Positions 30,265-40,027 of a DNA stretch of 64,000 nt are shown here, in pieces. Position 1 is the first letter of the stretch, and each line of letters starts with the position of its first letter. The stretch covers positions 1,364,001-1,428,000 of the forward strand of contig CAWJKP010000003.1 in NCBI GenBank assembly GCA_963843465.1, given 5' to 3'. The notes under the pieces were generated by a model that did no database searches, was not told the DNA's origin, and worked only from the letters and a program-made list of their open reading frames with translations. Position numbers and translations under genes: made by a program. This DNA comes from CAWJKP01 sp963843465. Its GTDB lineage: Bacteria > Planctomycetota > Planctomycetia > Pirellulales > Thermoguttaceae.

Positions 30265-30267
30265 TAA

Positions 30268-30323
30268 TTGTGGTGCAGGCGTCCCGCCTGCCGAGAAATG
30301 CAGGCGGGACGCCTGCACCACAA
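30268..30323. repeat. Perfect GTGGTGCAGGCGTCCCGCC hairpin between convergent genes
   Basis: Arms TTGTGGTGCAGGCGTCCCGC and GCGGGACGCCTGCACCACAA, about 25 bases each, with a short loop. It sits between the convergent yceH-like and tsaB genes, where it could stop transcription in both directions. This is the best-preserved member of the family that also occurs inside two coding regions. Confidence 0.9.
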
Positions 30324-30339
30324 GTAACGATCGTCCAAC

Positions 30340-31029
30340 TTATTCTCCTATGGTTCCTTGGTCGAGCTTCTCTTCCGCCGCACTGCGGCGAAAGTAGATC
30401 GGCAGGAGCTTCCAAAGATCGTCGCGGCGGCCGAGGGCATAATCGTCGATGGCCAGGCGGCCGACGGTCGCCGCCCGCGCGGACCAGAAGGTCCGGTCCA
30501 GGAGCCTGACGTGGCGGGGGAGCCGATCGGCCAGCCGCCGCAGGACGGGTCCGGCAACCGCGACTCCCGGGGCGAGGCTGCCGAGCCAGGCATCGACGGC
30601 CATCAATTGCCAAGGCTGCTCGGCCACGAGCCGTCGATCCGGCCCGCGATGGAAACGTTGGGCCACCAGTTGGCCCCGTTGGGCATCGAGAACCACGGAC
30701 AGGTCCTGGACTTCGCCGGGGACGGCGGCAGCGATCGTGGCCAGTGTTTCCACCCCCAAGACCTCCGCCCCCGCCGCGTAGGCCAGGACTTTGGCCGTCG
30801 TGACCCCGACCCTCACCCCGGTGAACGATCCGGGCCCGATGCCGACCGCCACCAGGTCCAGGTCGGTGGTTCGCCAGCCAACTCGGCCGAGCAATTCCCG
30901 CACACCGGGCGCCAACGACTGGGCGCTCCGCCGCTTGGAGTCCAAGTCCATTTCCAACAACAGGTTGTAATCGCGCAGCGCAGCCAGGCCGGCGACCGTT
31001 TCCGTGGTTTCCAAGGCTAAGATGTTCAC
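30340..31029 (-). CDS. tsaB: tRNA threonylcarbamoyladenosine biosynthesis protein TsaB
   Basis: 229 residues. N-terminus MNILALETTE and the conserved GIGPGSFTGVRVGVTTAKVLAYA are TsaB hallmarks of the ASKHA fold. TsaB acts with TsaD and TsaE to make the t6A modification at position 37 of ANN-decoding tRNAs. Partner genes are not in this window. Length is normal and no frame damage was seen. Confidence 0.93.
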   Translation of the reverse strand: MNILALETTETVAGLAALRDYNLLLEMDLDSKRRSAQSLAPGVRELLGRVGWRTTDLDLVAVGIGPGSFTGVRVGVTTAKVLAYAAGAEVLGVETLATIAAAVPGEVQDLSVVLDAQRGQLVAQRFHRGPDRRLVAEQPWQLMAVDAWLGSLAPGVAVAGPVLRRLADRLPRHVRLLDRTFWSARAATVGRLAIDDYALGRRDDLWKLLPIYFRRSAAEEKLDQGTIGE

Positions 31030-31031
31030 AC

Positions 31032-31170
31032 GAAGTTAGAAGTTAGGAGTTAGAGGTTGGAAGCTAGGAGTTCTCGTCGCTAGGCGTCTGTCGGTGCCCT
31101 GGGCGAGAACGAGCCGCCCGTGGCTTTTCGCCCTTCTTATTCTAACTCCTAACTCCTAACTCCTAACTTC
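31032..31170. repeat. GAAGTTAGAAGTTAGGAGTT inverted repeat
   Basis: About 40 bases of short tandem GTTAGGAGTTAGAGGTT units face the inverse AACTCCTAACTCCTAACTCC near 31145-31170, with an 80-base GC-rich loop. It occupies the gap between tsaB and the phosphoesterase. A one-sided copy is at about 21973-21999. The rest of the 341-base gap (31171-31370) shows no gene. Confidence 0.78.
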
Positions 31171-31370
31171 TCCCTCCTTGAGAAGGATCGCCGTTGGCGC
31201 TGTTTCCCACAAGGGGGCACTCGACTTGACCGGCCGAACCTGCGATACTACACTGTTTAGGGTCCTAATGCTGGGGCGTGCAAGGGTTTAGGGGCGGCGT
31301 ACCTGCTTGCGGTCCGGCCATTCCATCGGCGGGCGATCGGCGTGTCGCGGATCCCTGAAAGTCATTGAAG

Positions 31371-32118
31371 GTGAAACGAGCGTTCATCAGCGACATTCAC
31401 AGCAATCTCGAAGCCCTCCGGGCGGTGTTGGCTGATATCCGCGCTCAAGGCGTCGACGATATCTATTGTCTGGGCGACATCGTGGGCTACGGGCCCAATC
31501 CTCGCGAGTGCATCGATGAGGTGATGAAGTGCAAGGTCTGCCTCCTGGGCAACCATGACCAGGGCGCCTTGTTCGACCCCGAAGGATTCAACACCGGCGC
31601 CGAGCGGGCCATCTTCTGGACCCGCAGCCAACTGGAGAACTGCGGCCCCGCAGGCAACGAGGCCCATCGCCGCTGGGATTTTCTCGGCGAGTTGCCCCGC
31701 AATCAGCAGGAAGGGCCGTTCCTTTTCGTTCACGGCTCCGCGCAACCCGTTGAATGAGTATGTCTTCCCCGAGGACATCTATAACCGCCGCAAGATGGAG
31801 AAGATCTTCGCGCTGATCGAACGGCACGCCTTCCAAGGACATACGCACGTCCCCGGGGTCTTTACCGAAGATTTCCGCTTCTTGAGTCCCGAAGAGATCG
31901 ACTACCAATACCAGCTTACCAACGCCAAAACGATGATCAACGTGGGATCCGTGGGCCAGCCGCGCGACGGAGACAATCGCTCCTGCTACGTGATCCAGGA
32001 AGACGATCTCGTGCGATTCCGCCGGGTAGAGTATCCTTTCGAGGAGACGATCAAGAAGATCTACGGGATTCCCGAGTTGGACAACTTCCTCGGGGACCGG
32101 CTGCGGGACGGACGCTAA
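31371..32118 (+). CDS. Metallophosphoesterase, YfcE/ApaH-like (one frameshift)
   Basis: Calcineurin-fold phosphoesterase. Metal ligands are visible in FISDIHSN (D, H), CLGDIVGYGPNP (D), LLGNHDQG (N, H), FVHGSP (H) and GHTHVPG (H, H). A two-base loss in a C run near 31743 separates LFVHGS from PRNPLNEYVFPED; restoring CC gives one protein of about 249 residues. The GTG at 31371 was preferred to the TTG two codons earlier because it gives MKRAFISDIHSN, the common family start. Substrate unknown. Confidence 0.87.
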
Positions 32119-32125
32119 GGCTGAC

Positions 32126-32180
32126 GTAGGTTATGCTTTAGCATAACACTTTCCGGCCGTTATGCTAAAGCATAACCTAC
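32126..32180. repeat. Perfect GTAGGTTATGCTTTAGCATA hairpin
   Basis: Arms GTAGGTTATGCTTTAGCATA (and AC) and their inverse GTTATGCTAAAGCATAACCT (and AC) enclose a 10-base loop; each arm is itself a small palindrome. It lies between the phosphoesterase gene and yidC. Same family as 19640 and about 53633. Confidence 0.88.
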
Positions 32181-32237
32181 ACGGTTGACCTTGCCGGGTC
32201 ATGCTACCCACGCGGGAATCATCGAGACGATATTATT

Positions 32238-34595
32238 ATGCAGAACCCTCCTCCGACCGGGATGTGGGGGCGCATTGCGCTCTTTCTGATCGTCAGCATG
32301 GCGATCCTCTCCGTCAATGAGTATCTGAATCACTGGCTCTTTCCACCGGAAAAGGTGAAGCCTCAGGCCCAGAGGCAAGTTGCCCAAGAGAAAGAAAAAG
32401 TCGCCGCCGGCCCGCCTAACGTGGAGAAAGAGCCGCCGGCTGCCGGGGCTCCCGCGGCGCCGGTTGCCGGGGCTCCGGCGGCGCCGCAAGCCGGAGCTCC
32501 CGCGGTGCCGCCCGTAGGGGCGCCTGCGCCTCCGCCGGTTGCCAAGGCTCCGGCGGCCCCGCTCCAATGGGGCACCCTCGGTTCGGCCGATTCCCGCGAC
32601 CCGTACCAGATGCTCGTCACCTGGACGAGCCGTGGTGCGGCGGTCGTCCGCGTGGAGCTCAACAGCGATCGCTACCTGGATCTGGAGGACCGTCACGGCT
32701 ACCTGGGAGAAGTGGTCCTGGAGGGGGCGTTGCCCGGCACGGGGGCCAAGGTTCAGGTGGTCGGCCGGGGAACGCCCGCCGCCAAAGCCGGCCTCCGGCA
32801 AGGCGACCTGATCACCTCCGTGGGAAAGACCCGGGTCACCGGCATGGCTTCGCTCAAGAGCGCGTTGAGCACGACCGAGCCGGGGCAAAAGGTGACGCTC
32901 TCGGTCCAGCGCGGCGGCAAGCCGCTTGCGCTCTCGGTGGCCCTGGTCCGCAAGCCGCTGGCCGTGATTCATCCCGAGCAATACGAACCGCCCGAGGGAA
33001 CCGACCCGCTTTCGTTCCTCTTCACCTTGCACCAGGTCGACCAAGAGAAGCTTGCGGACCCGGAGAAGCCCAACGAGACCTTCGATGCCAACGGCAAGAA
33101 ACCCCGTCCGGCCGACCTCGATACGGAGCTCAAGGGCCTGAATCTCCGCGGGGACACCTGGGTGGTTGCCAAGAGCACGGAGACCGAGGTCGTCTTCCGT
33201 CGCAAGCTGGATGGCTTGGGACTGGAGGTCCAGAAGACCTACCGCTTAGCGAAGAAGGGCCGCGGGGGCCACGAGGGAGCCGGCTACCATCTCACGCTGG
33301 GCGTCGAGATTCGCAACACGGGGAAGACAGTCCGCCAGGTGGCCTACCAATTGGACGGGCCCAACGGCCTGCCCGACGAAGGTTATTGGTACGCCAGCAA
33401 GGTCAGCCCGAACTGGGGCGGGGCCGGCATCCGCGACGTGGTCGTCTGGCTCGACGGGAAGCTGGGGCTCTATTCCGCGAGCAACATCGGCGCCGGGACC
33501 TGGGGCACGGTGCTCAAGGATTCCTTGATTTCGTACATGGGCGTCGACGCCCAGTACTTCTCCGTCGTGATGATCCCCCAGCGCAAGGATCCCACCGACC
33601 TCTGGATCTCCGAGGCCTGGCCGATCCGCATGGGACCGGTGGACAAGCTGTGGGAAAAGCGGACCAACAGTTCTTTTCGCCTGGTGAGTACGCTGCACGA
33701 CTTGAAGCCTGCCGAGGGGCTCTCGCAGGACTACGAGGTCTTCGCCGGTCCCAAGCAGCCCGCGCTGCTGGACCAGTACGGCTTGAAAGACCTGGTCTAC
33801 TACGGCTGGTTTTTCTTTGTGGCCGAGCCGATGACCTGGATCCTGCACTTCTTCTACGCCGTGGTCCGCAACTACGGCCTGGCGATCATCATGCTCACCG
33901 TGATCGTCCGCTTGTGCATGTTCCCGCTGAGCCGCAAGCAGACGCTCAACGCCCAGAAGATGCAGGAGCTGCAGCCGGAGATCAAGCGGATCCAGGAGAC
34001 CTACAAGAACAACATGGAGGGGCGGACCAAGGCCCAGCAGGAGCTGTTCCGCAAACACAACTACAACCCCCTGGGCGGCTGCCTGCTGGTTTTCTTCCAA
34101 CTGCCGATCTTCCTCGGCCTTTACCGCTCGCTGATGGTCGACGTGGAGCTTCGCCAGGCGCCGCTGATCAGCGAGTCGGTCCGCTGGTGCTCCAATCTGG
34201 CCGCGCCGGACATGCTCTTCAACTGGTCGAGCTTCATGCCCGATCTCCTGGCCAGCGACCACGGCTACCTCGGGCCCTACTTCAACCTCTTGCCGCTGAT
34301 TACCATCGGGCTGTTCATCTGGCAGCAGAAGAAGCTCATGCCGCCGGCAGTGGACGAACAGGCCGCCATGCAGCAGAAGATGATGATGTTCATGACGGTA
34401 TTCATGGGCGTGCTGTTCTACAAGGTCGCCAGCGGACTGTGCTTGTACTTCATCGCCTCCAGCCTTTGGGGCCTCGCCGAGCGGAAGCTGCTGCCCAAGA
34501 CGGCGCTGGCCCCGGCCCCGGCCAAGGCCGTGGTCCGCAAGCCCCGCGACGGCGGCGGACCGGCCCCGCGGAAAAAGAGCCGCGATCGGCGCTAG
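32238..34595 (+). CDS. yidC: Membrane protein insertase YidC with periplasmic PDZ domain
   Basis: 785 residues. An N-terminal helix (GRIALFLIVSMAILSVNEYL) is followed by a long Ala/Pro linker (repeated GAPAAP units), then the large periplasmic beta domain, which contains a PDZ domain (GRGTPAAKAGLRQGDLITSV, about residues 165-235). The C-terminal insertase core starts near residue 520 (YAVVRNYGLAIIMLTVIVRL, MFPLSRKQTLNAQKMQELQP, GGCLLVFFQLPIFLGLYRSL). YidC inserts proteins into the inner membrane alone or with SecYEG. The basic tail (KPRDGGGPAPRKKSRDRR) may bind ribosomes. Confidence 0.94.
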   Translation: MQNPPPTGMWGRIALFLIVSMAILSVNEYLNHWLFPPEKVKPQAQRQVAQEKEKVAAGPPNVEKEPPAAGAPAAPVAGAPAAPQAGAPAVPPVGAPAPPPVAKAPAAPLQWGTLGSADSRDPYQMLVTWTSRGAAVVRVELNSDRYLDLEDRHGYLGEVVLEGALPGTGAKVQVVGRGTPAAKAGLRQGDLITSVGKTRVTGMASLKSALSTTEPGQKVTLSVQRGGKPLALSVALVRKPLAVIHPEQYEPPEGTDPLSFLFTLHQVDQEKLADPEKPNETFDANGKKPRPADLDTELKGLNLRGDTWVVAKSTETEVVFRRKLDGLGLEVQKTYRLAKKGRGGHEGAGYHLTLGVEIRNTGKTVRQVAYQLDGPNGLPDEGYWYASKVSPNWGGAGIRDVVVWLDGKLGLYSASNIGAGTWGTVLKDSLISYMGVDAQYFSVVMIPQRKDPTDLWISEAWPIRMGPVDKLWEKRTNSSFRLVSTLHDLKPAEGLSQDYEVFAGPKQPALLDQYGLKDLVYYGWFFFVAEPMTWILHFFYAVVRNYGLAIIMLTVIVRLCMFPLSRKQTLNAQKMQELQPEIKRIQETYKNNMEGRTKAQQELFRKHNYNPLGGCLLVFFQLPIFLGLYRSLMVDVELRQAPLISESVRWCSNLAAPDMLFNWSSFMPDLLASDHGYLGPYFNLLPLITIGLFIWQQKKLMPPAVDEQAAMQQKMMMFMTVFMGVLFYKVASGLCLYFIASSLWGLAERKLLPKTALAPAPAKAVVRKPRDGGGPAPRKKSRDRR

Positions 34596-34791
34596 GCGAG
34601 CCCTGCCATTTACCGGCAGGCCGTAACCGTAGGTCATGCTACGCGGCACGGAAAAACCAATCACGAAAGCCCGAAAGAACGAAAACTCGAAAGAAGAGGG
34701 CGAAAGAGTAAGATCCCTAAAGGACGACACGTTTCACGATCAGGGAGGCTGAGTTGAAATTCATGAGCAGCCCGACATGTCCGCATGATGG

Positions 34792-36519
34792 TCACTGCCG
34801 CTCGAACTGCCGGACGCTGTCCATGAAGGCTTCGAGCTTCGAGTAGTCGCCGACCCAGGTGGTGTAGATCACGCCGCGGACGCCTTGGACCTCGGCGGCC
34901 AGCTTGAGCCAAGCGACGATCCGCCGGGGATCGGCGTCGTAATAGCCGGCCAGGATCTGCGCGTGGCCCCGGCCGGCGAAAAATTGCAGACTGTCGGCGT
35001 CGTTCTGATGCCAATTGGCAATCGTCACGCTGGCCGGCAGGCCCTCCCAGGAACCGGCCCAAGGCCCGTCGCCCTTGGCCAGGTACATCGGGCCCTGCTT
35101 GCGGGCGTTGTGGAACGGGTCGAACATGTCGTTCCAGGCGGCGATCGGCTTGCCCGGGTCGGTCCGCTGGATGATCTGGACGCACTGCCGCACGTTGTCG
35201 GCCAGCATCTGCCCGCAGGTCAAGCGGCGGCAGGTGCAGGAGTCGTCCCAGCCGCCGTGACGGATCTCGTCGTGGCTCATGAAGTAAATGTCCGGCCGGA
35301 CCACCTCTTTCACCCAGCGGATCTGCGCCTCGATTAGCTCATAGACCTTCGGCTCGCCCAGGCAGCAAGTGATCTGATGGCTCTTGCCGACAATCGTGGC
35401 GAAGTGATAGCCAGCCAGCACCCTTTGGCCCTCTTGGAGCCGGCTGCCGGAAGGAATCGTGACCACGGGCGGGCGGTGCCAGTAGGTGAAATAGCCCGGG
35501 TTGGGATCGTGGCCCAGCTTGGGATCCTTGACCTCGGAGAAGTCCTGGCCCTCGACGTAAACCGTCTGGCCGTCGTCGCTGGTGACGCTCAGCGGCAGGC
35601 TGGGGCGGCGGATCACGTTCACCAGCCCGCCCGGCTCCAGCCGGACGTCGCTCCACCAGATCGTGCCGCCCTTGGGAGCCCAGGAGCCGAGGTACAGCGC
35701 GACCTGCGTGTTGTCGAGGCTGGAGAAGGTGGCGTCGAGCCGGGTCCAGTCCATGGTGGGCTTGATCGGCGGCGGCTGCCAGTTCAAGGGGTAGCTGCCG
35801 GCGCCCAGCGCGAAGATGCGGAAGTCTTTCGACGTGCAGCCCTTGGTCTTGGCCATCACCGAGACGTGGTAGTAATGCCAAGGCTGGACCTGGATCGGCT
35901 GGTAGAGCCGCGCCGGCCCGCCCTTGGCGGCCGAGTGTTCCTGGCGGAGCGTGGGCCGGCCTTCGCAGGTGACCTGGTCGTCGCGGAAGGAGACCAGGCC
36001 CGGCTTGTCGGCCGTCCAGCCCGCCGGGCTGCCCCGCTTCCACTCGGCCAGCGAGCCGCCCGCCAGCGGGGGCGAGTCCAGCAGGGGCTCCAGCCGTCCG
36101 GACCGCACGACGAAGGGGGCCTTGCGGACGGGCATGCCCTCGGCCAGGTTGGGATCGACGGCCATGAACTCCGCGGCGTAGCCCATGGGGCAGACGCAGA
36201 CGATGAGTTTCATGGCGTTGTCGGTCGAGACCTGGCGGAGCTTGCGGCAGTTTCTCGCGTAGCTCTTATCCTGGAGTTGGAACTTGGCCATCTTGCTGTC
36301 GGACAACAACAACCCGTTGTAGCCGGCCCGCTTGGCCCGCTTCACCAGATCGATGGTCTTTTGCAGGGAATCCTCGCTGAGCAGGTTGGCCATCGTGAAG
36401 ACCCAGCAGTCCTGGATCTGGACGCCCGGCCGGGCCGCCTTCGCCGGACCGGAATCGTCCGCTGGGGATACGGAAACGCTTGCCAACAAGGCAGAGAACA
36501 TCAAAACGATGCGTTTCAT
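34792..36519 (-). CDS. Secreted glycosidase-like (GH20-type barrel) protein
   Basis: 575 residues with a signal peptide (MKRIVLMFSALLASVSVSPA). The N-terminal part (WVFTMANLLSEDSLQKTIDL, GYNGLLLSDSKMAKF) looks like a TIM-barrel beginning. A carbohydrate-binding-like jelly-roll insert follows (YQPIQVQPWHYYHVSVMAKT, TLRQEHSAAKGGPARLYQPI). The C-terminal barrel half carries IYFMSHDEIRHGGWDDSC, whose H-D-E resembles the catalytic loop of GH20 hexosaminidases. The assignment rests on that motif and overall layout, so substrate and activity are open. The upstream 196 bases (34596-34791) hold only an AATCACGAAAGCCCGAAAGA phrase, also seen at 20899. Confidence 0.65.
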   Translation of the reverse strand: MKRIVLMFSALLASVSVSPADDSGPAKAARPGVQIQDCWVFTMANLLSEDSLQKTIDLVKRAKRAGYNGLLLSDSKMAKFQLQDKSYARNCRKLRQVSTDNAMKLIVCVCPMGYAAEFMAVDPNLAEGMPVRKAPFVVRSGRLEPLLDSPPLAGGSLAEWKRGSPAGWTADKPGLVSFRDDQVTCEGRPTLRQEHSAAKGGPARLYQPIQVQPWHYYHVSVMAKTKGCTSKDFRIFALGAGSYPLNWQPPPIKPTMDWTRLDATFSSLDNTQVALYLGSWAPKGGTIWWSDVRLEPGGLVNVIRRPSLPLSVTSDDGQTVYVEGQDFSEVKDPKLGHDPNPGYFTYWHRPPVVTIPSGSRLQEGQRVLAGYHFATIVGKSHQITCCLGEPKVYELIEAQIRWVKEVVRPDIYFMSHDEIRHGGWDDSCTCRRLTCGQMLADNVRQCVQIIQRTDPGKPIAAWNDMFDPFHNARKQGPMYLAKGDGPWAGSWEGLPASVTIANWHQNDADSLQFFAGRGHAQILAGYYDADPRRIVAWLKLAAEVQGVRGVIYTTWVGDYSKLEAFMDSVRQFERQ

Positions 36520-36593
36520 GGGATACAGCTCGCTCTTAGGTCCTAGGTGTTGGGTCTCGGCCAAGGCCTATTATAAGAGCCTAGGCCAAAGAC

Positions 36594-38675
36594 CTAAACC
36601 GGCAACTGGCCGTGGCTCGGTGCGGCCGCTTGCCGTTGCGGCACGAAGATCGAGACCTCGGTCCCGCGGCCTGGCGAGGCTTCCATCTCCAGGTGGCCGC
36701 CGAGAATCTCCACGCGTTGGTGAACGGAGGCCAGTCCGAATCCCCATGCCTGCCGGGCGGGATCGGCGCCGACGCCGTCGTCGCCCACATCGACCCGGAT
36801 CGTCGCCCCTTCGCCGCGCGTCAGGCGGACCCGCGCGGATGCGGCTTGGGCGTGCTTGACCACGTTAAACAACAGCTCTCGCACCGCCTGGAAGAGAAAA
36901 ACCCGTGACACCTCGTCCCCCGGCTCGGCGGCCGGATCAATCTCCACGCCCACGCACAGCCCGTGTTTGTCTTCCATTTGCTGGGCCAGCCATTGCAGCC
37001 CGCCCGCCAGGCCCGCCTCGTTCAGCACGGGCGGGCTGAGCTCCAACGTCAGCGACCGCGACTCGCCGATCGACTCGGCGAGGATCTGCTCCACGTCTTT
37101 CAGTTGTTCTCTCAGGGTCTGGTCCGCCGTTCGCTTGCCGAGGCGGCCGACCTTCATCCGCGCCGCCACCAGAAGCTGCTGCAAGTTGTCGTGCAGCACT
37201 TGGGCCAGCCGCCGGCGCTGGCGATCCTCGGCCTGGATCAATTCGCAGGCCAGCGCCTGCCGCTCGGCGGTCCGCCGTTGGACCTCCGCCGTCCGCTGGG
37301 CGACCCGCTCTTCCAAGGTCCGGTTTAGCAGCCGCAACTCCTCCTCGATGCGCGCGCGATCGGTAACGTCGCGGCTGATGCCGACCAGGCCCACGACTCT
37401 TCCCTGGCTGTCCTTCAAGGGCACCTTGGTGGTGAGAACGGCCCGCCGATTCCCCGCCGTATCGAGGTGCGGCTCCTCCTTATTGACCAAAGGCTCTCCG
37501 GTGCGGGCCAACTGCTCCTCGTCCTGGCGATACTCGGCCGCCAGTTCCGCGGTGTAGAAATCCGCGTCGGTCTTGCCGATCAGATCGCCGGGCGTCACGG
37601 CGCCCATGATCCGGGCGGCCACCAGGTTGGCCGCTACGAACCGGCCCTGGGCGTCCTTCACATAAACGTGGTCCGGCAGGTTGTCGATCAGCGTCCGCAA
37701 CAGGTTCCGCTCCTGCTGGAGCGCCTCTTCCACCTGCTTCCGCTCGGTCACGTCCATCACCACGCCGACCATGCAAAGCGGCTTGCCGTCGTCGTCGTGG
37801 ATGGCCCGGCCGCGGATGAAGATCCAGTGTCGGCCGCCATCGGGCCAGGTGGTACGATACTCGCCCTCGTAATCGCCCGGACGGGCCAGCGATTCGTTGA
37901 CGTGCCGTTGGGCCAGCTCACGGTCCTCCGGCCAGATCCGCTCGAGGAACAGCGGGAAGCTCGGCGGAGTGTCGGTCGGCAGCCCGAAAAGGCTCAAACA
38001 GCGCTCGTCGGCGGCCAGCTTGCCATTGGCCAGGTCCAATCGCCACCAGCCGGTGCGCGAGGCCTCCAGCACCAGCCGTAACCCCTCCCTGCTCTGGCAG
38101 AGCGCATCCTCCGCCTGCTTGCGGGCTGTAATGTCCGCCACGGCCGTCTTGCAAAACGCGCCCTCGCGCTCGGGGGCCTCGATGGGGACCATGTGAAGCT
38201 GGACGGCGATCACCCGGCCATCGCGGGCAACCAGGCCCGACTCGCTCGTCACCGCCCGCCCTTGGCCGCAGCACGCGCGGACCTGTTGCCGGAAGCTCTC
38301 CCGCTGGCCCTCGGCCACGTGGTCGGCGAAAGCGTATCCCGTGAGCTCCTCGCGCTGGCGGCCCAACATCTGCGCCCCGGCGAGGTTGATCTCCTGGACG
38401 TAGCCATCTTCGTCGAAAGTGACGTAACCCAGGGGGGCCGAATCATAGAGATCGACATAGCGGTCGCGATAGGCTTGCAACTGCTGCCGGGCCTGGAGAA
38501 GTTCCCGGTTCTGCACCTCGAGCTCGCCGCAGCGCTGCTCCAGTTCGCCCACCAGCCGCCGGACCTCTTCCGGACGAGGCGACTGCGGATCGCTGAAGTG
38601 TTTGTCGAGCAGCCGGTCGACCTGTTGGTCAAGTTGCGGCTGCTCTTGGCGTTCGCCTCGCATCGACTCACTCAT
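36594..38675 (-). CDS. Multi-PAS sensor histidine kinase (NarL-partner type)
   Basis: 693 residues, no membrane helix, so cytoplasmic. A coiled-coil start is followed by three PAS domains (LYDSAPLGYVTFDEDGYVQE; TGWWRLDLANGKLAADERCL; LIDNLPDHVYVKDAQGRFVA) with PAC-type ends such as VVMDVTERKQ and VGISRDVTDRA. The HisKA_3 dimerisation segment RQRRRLAQVLHDNLQQLLVA carries the phospho-acceptor His. The ATPase domain has ELLFNVVKHAQA, DDGVGADP and GFGLASVHQRVEILGG. No partner response regulator lies next to it. Confidence 0.9.
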   Translation of the reverse strand: MSESMRGERQEQPQLDQQVDRLLDKHFSDPQSPRPEEVRRLVGELEQRCGELEVQNRELLQARQQLQAYRDRYVDLYDSAPLGYVTFDEDGYVQEINLAGAQMLGRQREELTGYAFADHVAEGQRESFRQQVRACCGQGRAVTSESGLVARDGRVIAVQLHMVPIEAPEREGAFCKTAVADITARKQAEDALCQSREGLRLVLEASRTGWWRLDLANGKLAADERCLSLFGLPTDTPPSFPLFLERIWPEDRELAQRHVNESLARPGDYEGEYRTTWPDGGRHWIFIRGRAIHDDDGKPLCMVGVVMDVTERKQVEEALQQERNLLRTLIDNLPDHVYVKDAQGRFVAANLVAARIMGAVTPGDLIGKTDADFYTAELAAEYRQDEEQLARTGEPLVNKEEPHLDTAGNRRAVLTTKVPLKDSQGRVVGLVGISRDVTDRARIEEELRLLNRTLEERVAQRTAEVQRRTAERQALACELIQAEDRQRRRLAQVLHDNLQQLLVAARMKVGRLGKRTADQTLREQLKDVEQILAESIGESRSLTLELSPPVLNEAGLAGGLQWLAQQMEDKHGLCVGVEIDPAAEPGDEVSRVFLFQAVRELLFNVVKHAQAASARVRLTRGEGATIRVDVGDDGVGADPARQAWGFGLASVHQRVEILGGHLEMEASPGRGTEVSIFVPQRQAAAPSHGQLPV

Positions 38676-38989
38676 GCGTTACGTCCTCCGTACCGCTGAG
38701 GGCATCAGACCTCGTCACGATGGCCAGGGAATGTCCGGGACGGTTGTGCATCCAGTCCGTCCTGCCCAAGAAGAGGCATGCGACGCGGTGCGAACGACCT
38801 GGCAGGCGTGAGGATGAGGTGAAATTCCTGCCACAAATCGACTATTTCAAGCCTAGCGACCGCACACGCCCAACGCAACCCCCCCGCAAGGACGCGGGCG
38901 GATGGTTTGGGAGGCCGACGGCGGGCCAGCGGCGTTGGTGGGCCGGCATCGCTTGCGCAATGCTTGTCCCACCCTGCTCGTCTTGATTC
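38676..38989. other. Intergenic region with a half TAGGGTGGG repeat
   Basis: The first 250 bases between the histidine kinase and the YggU gene show nothing I can name. Bases 38930-38975 carry a one-armed TAGGGTGGG-family copy (TTGGTGGGCCGGCATCGCTT then GCTTGTCCCACCCT). No gene supported. Confidence 0.6.
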
Positions 38990-39304
38990 CTAAGACCCAA
39001 GACCGAGATCTGCGAGCTTCTCCCGGATCAATTCCGCAAGTTGCTCCCGAGTAATACCGCGGACCAGGAAGCGTTTGTGCGACGAGGTCTCGCCGCTGAG
39101 CAAGGCGAATTGCGATTTCCGCAGGCCAAGACCCTTGGCGAGGACCTCGACCAGGGCCTTGTTGGCCTTGCCTTTCTCGGCGATCTGGGTCACCGAGACC
39201 TTGAGCATCCCGTCCTGTTCGCCGCGGATCTCGTTGCGCTTCGCGCCGGGCTGGGCCCGCAGCGGGAGCACGGCCCCTTCGGCGTGCGGCTCCGGGTCGA
39301 TCAT
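38990..39304 (-). CDS. YggU-family (DUF167) protein
   Basis: 104 residues. Family pattern: LRAQPGAKRNEIRGEQDG, LKVSVTQIAEKGKANKALVE and LLSGETSSHKRFLVRG. Function unknown. It overlaps the upstream yggS-like gene by four bases (ATGA); yggS-yggU adjacency is common in bacteria. Confidence 0.92.
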   Translation of the reverse strand: MIDPEPHAEGAVLPLRAQPGAKRNEIRGEQDGMLKVSVTQIAEKGKANKALVEVLAKGLGLRKSQFALLSGETSSHKRFLVRGITREQLAELIREKLADLGLGS

Positions 39305-40008
39305 GGCGGCACTCCTTCAAACAGCGCCGAGCCGACCCGCACGATCGTCGCCCCTTCCTCGATCGCCACCTCGTAGTCGCCGCTCATGCCCATCGAGAGG
39401 TCGTCCAGAACGATTCCTTCCGGGCAGCCGTGCCGGAGCCGGTCGCGAAGCGTCCGCAGCGCGGCGAAATCCCGCCGGGCGCGATCGAGGCCGCCCTCCA
39501 ATCCGGCCATGCACATCAGTCCGCTGACGCGAACGTGGCGGTAGCCGGCCAGTTGCGGCAAGAGCGGCTCGATCGCCGCCGGCGCGAAACCGTGTTTGGC
39601 GTCCTCCCCGGAGACGTTGACTTCCAGCAGCACCTTGGCCAGCAGCGATTGCTCCCCGGCGATGCGATCGATGTCGGCGATCAGCTCCAGGCTGTCGGCC
39701 GAATGGATCAGCGTCACCAGCGGCAACGTGCGGCGGACCTTGTTCCGCTGGAGATGGCCGATCAGGTGCCAGCGAACCGCCAAATCGGTCAGCCGTGGGA
39801 CCTTCTCCCAGAGGGCCTGCGGCCGGCTCTCGCCCAGCACGTCGCAACCTGCCTGGACCACCGCGCAGACCAGCGGCTCGTCGACGTACTTGGTGACGGC
39901 CACCAAAGTCACTTCCTCCGCCTTACGGCCGCTCCGCGCCGCCGCCTCGGCCATCCGGCGGCGAACGCAGGCCACGTTTTCGGCGACCCGTGGGAGATCT
40001 TGCAGCAT
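39301..40008 (-). CDS. YggS-family PLP homeostasis protein
   Basis: 235 residues, single-domain alanine-racemase-fold protein. VTLVAVTKYVDEP holds the PLP lysine, WHLIGHLQRNKV is the family signature, LLEVNVSGEDAKHGF and LSMGMSGDYEVAIEEGATIV the phosphate-binding end. These proteins buffer free PLP and are not racemases. The frame is open upstream into repeat DNA; MLQDLPRVAENV was chosen as start because it is where family similarity begins. Confidence 0.93.
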   Translation of the reverse strand: MLQDLPRVAENVACVRRRMAEAAARSGRKAEEVTLVAVTKYVDEPLVCAVVQAGCDVLGESRPQALWEKVPRLTDLAVRWHLIGHLQRNKVRRTLPLVTLIHSADSLELIADIDRIAGEQSLLAKVLLEVNVSGEDAKHGFAPAAIEPLLPQLAGYRHVRVSGLMCMAGLEGGLDRARRDFAALRTLRDRLRHGCPEGIVLDDLSMGMSGDYEVAIEEGATIVRVGSALFEGVPP

Positions 40009-40027
40009 GATGCGTTTCTGAGGGAAT

